From CAZFNU01 sp964520445 (GTDB lineage Bacteria; Patescibacteriota; Minisyncoccia; UBA6257; JAKLIH01), in contig CAZFNU010000038.1 of the NCBI GenBank assembly GCA_964520445.1, positions 1 through 5,776 on the forward strand: a DNA stretch of 5,776 nt, written 5' to 3'. Below the pieces are notes generated by a model. That model saw only the letters and a program-made list of their open reading frames with translations, ran no database searches and was not told where the DNA came from. Both the position numbers and the translations under genes were made by a program. Below, one piece after another: positions 1 to 5,776 of the stretch (its first letter is position 1; every line of letters begins with the position of its first letter).

Positions 1-123
1 CTACACTATATGATTACAAGCAGTGTTTCTTTAATTTTGTTTATGATTTTGGCGATAATAATCCGTAAACTATTATGCATTAGCCTAATCGAAGTTATAT
101 TATCATAGATTCAGGAAAAATGA

Positions 124-153
124 AAGAGGTGTTTACTTTTGTAAACACCTCTT
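124..153 (-). terminator. Rho-independent terminator of the minus-strand gene
   Basis: A perfect 13-bp inverted repeat (124-136 with 141-153) encloses a four-base loop. Read on the minus strand, it starts about 50 bases after the stop codon of the 288-aa protein and is followed by a T-rich stretch (TTTCATTTTTCC), as expected for an intrinsic terminator. On the plus strand it is followed by a weaker T-rich run, so it may work in both directions and insulate whatever lies left of the window. Confidence 0.8.
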
Positions 154-203
154 GATTTTCGATTTGAAATTCAAGGATTCAAAATCTTAAGAATCCAAGA
201 ATT

Positions 204-1070
204 CTATTTTTCACTGCGGAGGAAAGCGGAGGCAGAACCAAAGTCGTCAAAAGGGTCACTGACATAGAACGTGCCAAGCTCGAGCTTGCCGTCGTCGAAG
301 CAGAAACACGGAGCCTCATCGAAATCACCGTCGCCCTCAGAAGAATATTCGTCACCAGCACAATCAATCCATAAATCATTATAATTCTGGAGACGTTCTT
401 CTAAATGTGTAAGTAACATAATACCTATAGAAAAAGTATCGAGGCCGAATTCATTCGATGAAAATACTTCTCGAGCCCTACGAACACTTTTCCCTCTGTG
501 AAGAAATCCAAATTGAGCAGCAACTACTAAAATATCATATCCTTTTTGCTGTCTACCTATGGTCCTAAACATACTTTTCGTATGTTCATTCTGACGGAGA
601 TATTCTGGACTCAATCTACTTTCACACCAGTTGTAAAACTGACCTTTGTATCGTTGTTTAAGTACTTCTAGAACCTTTTCAACTGCCTTGTTATAGGTCT
701 TGGCAACTGATTGCCATCTTGGGATAGCAAACCATCCTTCAGCATTTTTAGGAAACGTTTGCTCAGCAATTTCTTCATCAGCATAACCTATACCAGGAAA
801 TAACTGACGCAAGATATTAGTTTGTGTAGTGATATATTTGGGTTTTCTATATCCTGATAAATATCCATAATCAGAACTAACTTCTTCGTTAGCATACTGA
901 TTAGATATCGAATACTTCTTTATAGAAGTTAGAATATCTTTTTGGAATTTATCTCCGTTCTCAATCAGTCTCTGAATGCTGTTCTTGTCGAGGTTCGCTT
1001 TGTTTAAAGCGTCCTCAAAAAAACGGGCCACTTGTTTTTCCTGACCCAGCGTAATCAATGATCTTGTCAT
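204..1070 (-). CDS. Uncharacterised 288-aa protein, probably a CPR-type family
   Basis: I cannot assign a function. The protein is soluble-looking, with no signal peptide or membrane segment. Its N-terminal half is mostly charged and helical. A middle part holds EGWFAIPRW (residues 111-119) and FYNWCESRLS (145-154). The C-terminal 60 residues are very acidic and aromatic, with DLWIDCAGDEY (232-242) and FGSASAFL (277-284). From memory, proteins ending in a DLWIDC-GDE segment and a GSAS-F tail recur as hypothetical proteins in Parcubacteria-type genomes, often in several copies; I have not verified this. The ATG at 1070 is supported by a strong Shine-Dalgarno sequence. The stop is TAG. All four Trp codons (residues 113, 119, 148, 234) are TGG, unlike the neighbouring genes, and both gene ends are clearly richer in GC than the middle. 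It is transcribed divergently from the hydrolase-gyrA pair and has its own promoter and terminator. Confidence 0.85.
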   Translation of the reverse strand: MTRSLITLGQEKQVARFFEDALNKANLDKNSIQRLIENGDKFQKDILTSIKKYSISNQYANEEVSSDYGYLSGYRKPKYITTQTNILRQLFPGIGYADEEIAEQTFPKNAEGWFAIPRWQSVAKTYNKAVEKVLEVLKQRYKGQFYNWCESRLSPEYLRQNEHTKSMFRTIGRQQKGYDILVVAAQFGFLHRGKSVRRAREVFSSNEFGLDTFSIGIMLLTHLEERLQNYNDLWIDCAGDEYSSEGDGDFDEAPCFCFDDGKLELGTFYVSDPFDDFGSASAFLRSEK

Positions 1071-1078
1071 TGTTATCG

Positions 1079-1088
1079 CCTTCCTTTC
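1079..1088 (-). promoter_or_regulatory. Strong Shine-Dalgarno site for the 288-aa protein
   Basis: Read on the minus strand, AAAGGAAGG lies about eight bases before the ATG at 1070 and fixes that start. It stands out because neither the hydrolase nor gyrA has a recognisable Shine-Dalgarno sequence. Confidence 0.75.
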
Positions 1089-1120
1089 TTTAAATTAAAT
1101 TTTTAGAGATCAATGTACTG

Positions 1121-1149
1121 AGTATATCATAAAAGATGATATTTGTCAA
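1121..1149 (-). promoter_or_regulatory. Near-consensus sigma70-type promoter of the 288-aa protein
   Basis: On the minus strand, a perfect -35 box TTGACA (1144-1149) is separated by 17 bp from a -10 box TATACT (1121-1126). Transcription would start near 1114 and give a leader of about 45 bases that contains the Shine-Dalgarno site. A match this close to consensus suggests strong constitutive expression. It lies back to back with the promoter of the hydrolase-gyrA operon. Confidence 0.75.
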
Positions 1150-1174
1150 ATTGTAGTGATTTTCATATTTTCTA

Positions 1175-1203
1175 TTGTAATATTTTGGATTTTATGATAG
1201 AAT
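1175..1203 (+). promoter_or_regulatory. Extended -10 promoter of the hydrolase-gyrA operon
   Basis: A -35 box TTGTAA (1175-1180) is followed after 17 bp by TAGAAT (1198-1203), preceded by TGA, which gives an extended -10 (TGnTAGAAT). Transcription would begin near 1210, leaving about 28 bases before the ATG at 1238. The two -35 boxes of the divergent promoters are only 25 bp apart, so they could interfere with each other or share a regulator. No operator is evident. Confidence 0.55.
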
Positions 1204-1237
1204 AGAGATATATTTAAAGTATACATAAGATATATTT

Positions 1238-1882
1238 ATGATAATTACTTGATTAGGACATTCATTTTTTAAAATCGAAACACAAAATAAAGTAATAGCT
1301 ATTGATCCTTTTGAAGAAGAAAAGGTGGGTTTAAAACCAGCTAGGTTTAAAGCTGATATTTTGTTAATTAGCCATGACCATAAAGACCATAATAATACTA
1401 AGGTTATCTTAGGAGAACCTTTCTTATTAGATAGTCCTGGGGAAGTAGAGATTGATGAAATATTTATAGAAGGGTTTGAAACATATCATGATAACCAATC
1501 AGGAACAGAGTTAGGGAAGAACAATATTTTTATGATTAAATCCGAAGGTTTAAATATAGTACATTTAGGGGATCTAGGAGAAAAGAAATTAAAAGAAGAA
1601 ATCATTGAAAAATTGGGAAATGTGGATATCCTTTTTGTACCAGTAGGGGGGAAATATACCATAGATCATAAAGATGCAATGACTATCATTAGCCAGATAG
1701 AACCAAAATTTGTTATCCCAATGCATTATAAGATAGATGGGATTAAGATTGATTTAGATCATATAGACAAATTTATTAAAGAATTTGGGGTTAATCCTGA
1801 AAAATTAGAAAAATTTGTTATTCGTAAATCTAATATATCTCAAGAACAAGATACAAAGTTGATTGTTTTACAAAATCAATAA
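1238..1882 (+). CDS. Metallo-beta-lactamase-fold hydrolase (UlaG/UPF0173-like), TGA-recoded
   Basis: The protein is 214 residues when TGA at 1250-1252 (codon 5) is read as Trp. It then begins with a WLGHS-FKIET segment typical of the lactonase-like (UlaG/UPF0173) branch of the metallo-beta-lactamase fold. The metal-binding HxHxDH motif is complete (H46, H48, D50, H51). Further likely ligands or fold markers are H84, HLGDLG (109-114, D112), PVGG (135-138) and PMHYK (161-165, H163). A standard-code reading would start at the GTG at 1325 and lose the first beta strand, so the ATG at 1238 is preferred. It has no clear Shine-Dalgarno sequence. The usual Cys of GHSCF is Phe here. The stop is TAA, and gyrA starts nine bases later, so the two are probably co-transcribed. 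The family hydrolyses diverse lactones and esters with bound metal; the substrate cannot be read from the sequence. Confidence 0.9.
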
Positions 1883-1891
1883 TTTTAATAT

Positions 1892-4800
1892 ATGGCTGAA
1901 GAAAAGAAAAAAAATAAATCAATAAAGAGTGAAATCGAAGTAGGAAAAAACGATACTATACATGATCGTAATATTAGTGATGAATTACGTGAATCATTTT
2001 TAGAGTATGCTATGTCTGTTATCGTCTCGCGTGCTATCCCGGATAGTAGAGACGGGTTAAAACCTGTACAGAGAAGAATATTATATGCTATGAAAGAATT
2101 AGGAATAACTTCTGGAGCTAAAACAAGAAAATCTGCTACTATCGTTGGCCATTGTATAGGACACTACCACCCGCACGGTGACGTGGCTGTATATGATGCT
2201 ATGGTTAGAATGGCCCAAGATTTTTCTTTAAGAATGCCTCTAGTTAAAGGTCAAGGAAATTTTGGAAGTTGCGATAATGACCCCGCGGCAGCTATGCGAT
2301 ATTGTGTTACAAAAGATTCTTTAATTGTAACAGAAAATGGTTTACTGCCTATGAATATGATTTCAAAAAAAGAAAACATAAATTTAAATGTTTTAAATTA
2401 TGAGGGCAAAAAAGTAAAAGCATCCAAATTCTTTGATTCCGGGAAACATAAAATTATAGAAATTAAAACTGAACAAGGATATTCTTTAAAAGGTTCTTAT
2501 AATCACCCAATATTATGCTGAGCTATTGATAAATTTGGGTTTCCTTCTATAGAATGGAAGTTGCTACAGGATATAACTACTAATGATTACGCGATTATTA
2601 ATAGGGGGCATTCTTTATTCAGCACTAAAGAATTAGACTTAACTTCTTTTTGACCGACAAATAAAAGATATAAAGAAGTTTTTTTACCCACTAAAATGAA
2701 TCCTGATTTAGCTTTCTTCCTGGGTGCTTTAGTCTCTGAAGGGTCTTTTCATCAACATCAAATACTTTTTTGCAATAAAGATGCCGGGTTTTATAACAAA
2801 GTAAAAAATATTGTTCAAAGACAATTTAAAGGTTCGAAACTTTATGAAAGTGTTTTAAAACATGGAACCTGCCCTCAATTTAGTCTGTACCATCAAAATG
2901 CAGTTAAATTCTTAGAGCATATCGGCTTGACTGATTGTAAAGCGGATAAAAAAGAAATTCCTTGATCCATATTCCAATCTAATAAAGAATGTATAAGAAA
3001 TTTTATGATCGCTTTGTTTGAAGGAGATGGTTCCGCTACTCTGCATGCTGGTCAAAGACATGGCGGAAAAACACTTGAGCTTTCTTATGTTTCAAAAAGT
3101 AAAAAATTAGTAAGCCAGATTAAAATTTTATTATTACAATTTGGAATAGTTACAACTAGTCTCTACGTTGATAAGAGAAACGGTTGTTTTAAAATAATGA
3201 TTTCGGGAGTAGACAATATAAGAAAATTTGGGAGAGAACTAAATTTCTTTTCCGATAGAAAAAAGAACGTTTTAAATAACTGTTTTGATATAAACCCTAA
3301 TAGAATGAGTCAAACTGATTATATCCCCTTTATAAGCGAATATCTAAGAGAAAAATACAAGGGAGAGTTTATAGTAAAGCACAATTTCGATAGATATAAT
3401 AAGTTAAAAGAAAATTATGATAAATTAACCAAAATTGTTGATTCTTGCGACAAGAACATCATTGACTGATTATTAAAAAATAATTACTATTTCAACAAAA
3501 TAAAAACTGTAGAAAAACTAAAAGAAAAAGAAGAAGTTTATTCTATTAAAGTAGAAAGTAAATGCCATTCCTTTATTAGCAATGGATTTATTAGCCACAA
3601 TACAGAAGCCAAATTAAGCACTATATCCGATTATCTATTTGAAGATATTGATAAAAATACTATTAATTTTGTACCAAATTTTGACGGAAGTGATAAAGAA
3701 CCATCTGTTTTACCGACTCGTTTCCCTCAATTATTGATTAATGGTACTACTGGTATTGCTGTATCTATGGCTACTAGTATTGCTCCACATAATCTAACAG
3801 AGGTTATGGATGCTACTTTACATCTAATTGATCATTCAGATGATAGCGTAGATGATTTAATGCAATTCATTAAGGGTCCTGATTTTCCTACTGGAGGAAT
3901 TATGTATGGACTTGAAGATGTGAAAACAGGATATGCTACAGGAAAGGGAAGAGCATTAGTCAGAGGAAGAGCGGAAATTGTTGATGATGGAAAGAAGAGC
4001 CAGATTATAATCACAGAAATTCCATATATGGTTAATAAATCAGAGATGATTAAACATATTGCTAATTTAGTAGAAGATAAAAAAATTATTGGGATTAAAG
4101 ATTTAAGAGATGAATCAGATAAAGATGGACTACGTGTTACAGTTGATTTAAAATCTGATGCTAATCCTCAGGGGATTTTAAATCAGTTATACAAATATAC
4201 AGAATTAGAAAAGTATTTCTATATGAATCAAATTGCTTTAACTGAAGGAGGGTTACAACCAAGATTAATGACTTTGAAAGATCTATTAGTAGATTTCATT
4301 AATCATCGTAAAGAAGTAGTTTTACGAAGAACTCAATTCTTGTTAAAAAAATACCAAGATAGATTACATATATTAGAAGGGTTAGCCACAGCTTTAGACC
4401 ATATCGATGAAATTATTAAAATTATTAAGAAATCAAGTGATAGAGATGAGGCATTAAGAAATTTATGCAAGACTTTTAAATTTTCAGAAATTCAAGCTAA
4501 TGCCATATTGGAAACTAAATTACAAGCATTAGCTAAATTAGAAGAACATAAAATTGAAGATGAAATTAAAGAGAAGAATGGGTTGATTAAAGAATGTAAT
4601 ACTATTCTTAAAGATGAAAAGAAATTATTAGAAGTTATTAAAACAGAATTAAAAGAAGTAAGGGATAAATTTGTTGAACCAAGAAGGACAGAAATTAAAA
4701 CTCATTTACCAAAAGAAGTTTCTTCTATTGATTTAATTCCAGAAGAAAATGTTTTAATTACTTTATCTAAGAGTGGATACATTAAAAGAATGAATTCTGA

Positions 4801-5680
4801 TTCGCTACGTACACAACAAAGAGGAGGCAAGGGGGTTATTGCTTTTGAAGGGCAAAATCCTGATGATTTCCTAGCCAAAATAATATCAGCTAATACCAAG
4901 GATTACCTATTATTCTTCACAGATAAGGGTAAAGTATACCAGGCTTTAGTTTATGATATTAATGAATCCTCAAGAAGTGCTAAAGGTAAAGCATTACAGA
5001 ATTTTATTAACATTGATTCAGGGGAAACTATTACAGCTGTTTTAAGTTATAACCCAACTAAGACTGGGATTAATAAATTCTTAGTTATGGCAACTAAGAA
5101 GGGGGTTATTAAGAAAACTAAGATTGAAGAATTTGCTAATATTCGTAAAACTGGATTACTGGCTATTAACTTAGAAAAAGAAGATGTTTTAATTTGAGCT
5201 AGTTTTTCCTCTGGGGACGATAATATTTTATTAGCTACTTCTTTGGGACAATCTATTTGTATGTCTGAAAAAGATGTTAGGCCAATGGGAAGAGCAACTG
5301 CTGGAGTTTGTGGTATGAAATTAGGAAAAAATGATTTTGTTATTGGGTTGAGTGTTATACCTTCTAAAACTGATAAAAATGTAGCTACTTTATTAACTGT
5401 TAGCAAGATGGGTTATGGCAAAAGAACTCCAATTAAGGAATATAGAATACAGAAGAGGGGGGGGACAGGGATTAAAACATTTAAAGTTACGGATAAAACT
5501 AGAGATTTAATTGCTTCAAGATTAATTATTGAACAATTAGTTTTGGTAACTATTTCTAAGAAGGGATTAATTTTAAAAACAGAGTTAGCTGATGTTTCAA
5601 TACAAGGAAGAACTACCCAAGGAGTTAGATTAATGAATTTAAATCAAGGAGATGAAATTTCAGAGATTGAAACATTGTAG
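1892..5680 (+). CDS. gyrA: DNA gyrase subunit A precursor with in-frame intein
   Basis: GyrA is the DNA-cleaving subunit of gyrase, which works with GyrB to introduce negative supercoils. The precursor is 1262 codons in one frame if five TGA codons (2519, 2651, 2963, 3467, 5195) are read as Trp. Removing the 433-aa intein (codons 138-570) leaves 829 residues, normal for GyrA. Visible parts are a Lys-rich N-terminus, the LEYAMSVIVSRAIPDSRDGLKPVQRRI segment starting near 38 (winged helix), the quinolone-region HPHGDVAVYD (93-102), catalytic Tyr137 in AAAMRY, the tower and coiled-coil region ending the C-gate (about 810-925), and a beta-pinwheel C-terminal domain. The GyrA box QQRGGKG (975-981) favours gyrase over topoisomerase IV. 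The TGA at codon 1102 lies where I recall CPR GyrAs having Trp. The stop is TAG. There is no clear Shine-Dalgarno sequence; the ATG at 1892 lies nine bases after the hydrolase stop. No strong terminator is seen downstream. Confidence 0.95.
2303..3601 (+). mobile_element. GyrA intein with LAGLIDADG homing endonuclease
   Basis: This is a 433-aa self-splicing insertion between catalytic Tyr137 and Thr571 of the precursor, the site used by mycobacterial GyrA inteins. Cys1 starts block A (CVTKDSLIV). Block B is GSYNHPIL, intein residues 64-71, with His68. Blocks F and G run through HSFISNGFISHN to the penultimate His432 and terminal Asn433, and the +1 extein residue is Thr. Between them is a two-motif LAGLIDADG endonuclease: LAFFLGALVSEGSF with acidic Glu146, and FMIALFEGDGS with Asp242, followed by a block-H-like RKFGRELNFF-DRKK stretch. 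All these blocks are intact, so both splicing and homing could be active. Four of its five Trp codons are TGA (intein residues 73, 117, 221, 389) and one is TGG (residue 85). Its base composition is like gyrA. Two splicing positions differ from consensus: Ser65 for the block B Thr, and Ser414 for the block F Asp. Confidence 0.93.
5457..5464 (+). repeat. Eight-G homopolymer inside gyrA
   Basis: A run of eight G spans the Arg-Gly-Gly codons of QKRGGTG in the GyrA C-terminal domain (AGG GGG GGG). It is the longest G run in the window and unusual in such AT-rich DNA. The frame is intact as given. Confidence 0.9.
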
Positions 5681-5702
5681 AAAGTTTTTTATGCTTTTAC
5701 CC

Positions 5703-5731
5703 TTGATTTTATATAGTTAAAATGATATACT
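5703..5731 (+). promoter_or_regulatory. Extended -10 promoter downstream of gyrA
   Basis: TTGATT (5703-5708) is spaced 17 bp from TATACT (5726-5731), which is preceded by TGA to form an extended -10. This is the same layout as the promoter in front of the hydrolase. Transcription would start near 5738, only about 14 bases before the ATG at 5752, so the leader is very short and has no Shine-Dalgarno sequence. Confidence 0.6.
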
Positions 5732-5751
5732 CTAATTAATAATATATCTCA

Positions 5752-5776
5752 ATGAATAAACTCAATTTCAAAAAAC
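5752..5776 (+). CDS. Start of a further gene, cut by the window end
   Basis: An ATG at 5752 opens a frame reading MNKLNFKK before the window ends. It is supported by the well-placed promoter just upstream and by the absence of another start between promoter and window end. Eight codons are too few to identify the product. Confidence 0.4.

Noticed and set aside
3..68. Short open frame ending in TAA, reading like a protein tail (FVYDFGDNNP)
   Set aside because: Only 21 codons are visible and the frame runs off the window edge. Frame 1 is also open here, so a real upstream gene end cannot be told from chance.
157..203. Second hairpin between the minus-strand stop and the terminator (GGATTC/GAATCC)
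   Set aside because: It has only six pairs with a long AT loop and no extension, so it is likely chance in AT-rich DNA.
179..379. Open frame on the minus strand inside the 288-aa gene
   Set aside because: It overlaps the real gene in another frame, is low complexity, and has no start signal of its own.
3832..4014. Minus-strand open frame opposite gyrA
   Set aside because: It is a shadow of the well-supported GyrA coding frame, with no ribosome site or recognisable protein.
1250..5197. TGA as glycine (code 25), as in Gracilibacteria and Absconditabacteria
   Set aside because: The TGA positions match aromatic sites (WLGHS, IPW-SIF, the GyrA C-terminal-domain Trp) and not glycine positions, while Gly is encoded normally by GGN throughout.
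4702..5406. Two minus-strand open frames (4702-4899 and 5047-5406) opposite gyrA
   Set aside because: They lie antisense to conserved GyrA C-terminal-domain sequence. Their openness follows from GyrA codon use, and neither resembles a known protein.
1892..5680. gyrA as a decaying pseudogene broken by stops
   Set aside because: All five interruptions are TGA. There is no TAA, TAG or frameshift in 1262 codons, catalytic and intein motifs are intact, and the neighbouring hydrolase shows the same pattern.
5681..5702. Terminator after gyrA (T-run at 5685-5690)
   Set aside because: No convincing stem precedes the T-run; only a very weak AAAG/CTTT pairing is visible.

Overview
This is an AT-rich bacterial window with the look of a Patescibacteria (CPR) genome. 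The evidence is the style of the GyrA sequence, a lactonase-like hydrolase gene directly upstream of gyrA, and an uncharacterised protein of a type I associate with CPR. The lineage call is from memory of family sequences, not from a search.

The main result is that TGA appears to be a sense codon for tryptophan. Read with the standard code, the hydrolase and gyrA break into pieces at six TGA codons. Read with TGA as Trp, both are intact single frames with no frameshift and no internal TAA or TAG. At least three of the six fall where Trp is expected: the N-terminal WLGHS of the hydrolase, IPW-SIF before the second endonuclease motif of the intein, and the W in the GyrA C-terminal domain just before SGDDNILLATSLGQ. 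All three complete genes end in TAA or TAG. The well-known CPR recoding is TGA to glycine (Gracilibacteria, Absconditabacteria), which does not fit these sites.

Layout: 1-203 is the 3' flank of a minus-strand gene, with a 13-bp terminator hairpin. 204-1070 (minus) encodes a 288-aa protein of unknown function with a strong Shine-Dalgarno sequence, a near-perfect promoter, GC-rich ends and only TGG for Trp. 1071-1237 is a divergent promoter region. 1238-1882 (plus) is a metallo-beta-lactamase-fold hydrolase. 1892-5680 (plus) is gyrA, nine bases downstream and probably in the same operon. It is interrupted at 2303-3601 by an in-frame 433-aa intein carrying a LAGLIDADG homing endonuclease. The intein sits immediately after the catalytic tyrosine, at the same site as the mycobacterial GyrA inteins. 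5681-5776 holds a promoter and the first codons of a further plus-strand gene.

After splicing, the exteins would give an 829-aa GyrA subunit of DNA gyrase. The intein depends on the recoding, since four of its five Trp codons are TGA. The minus-strand gene (four TGG, no TGA, strong ribosome site, different base composition) looks like a newer or mobile arrival.
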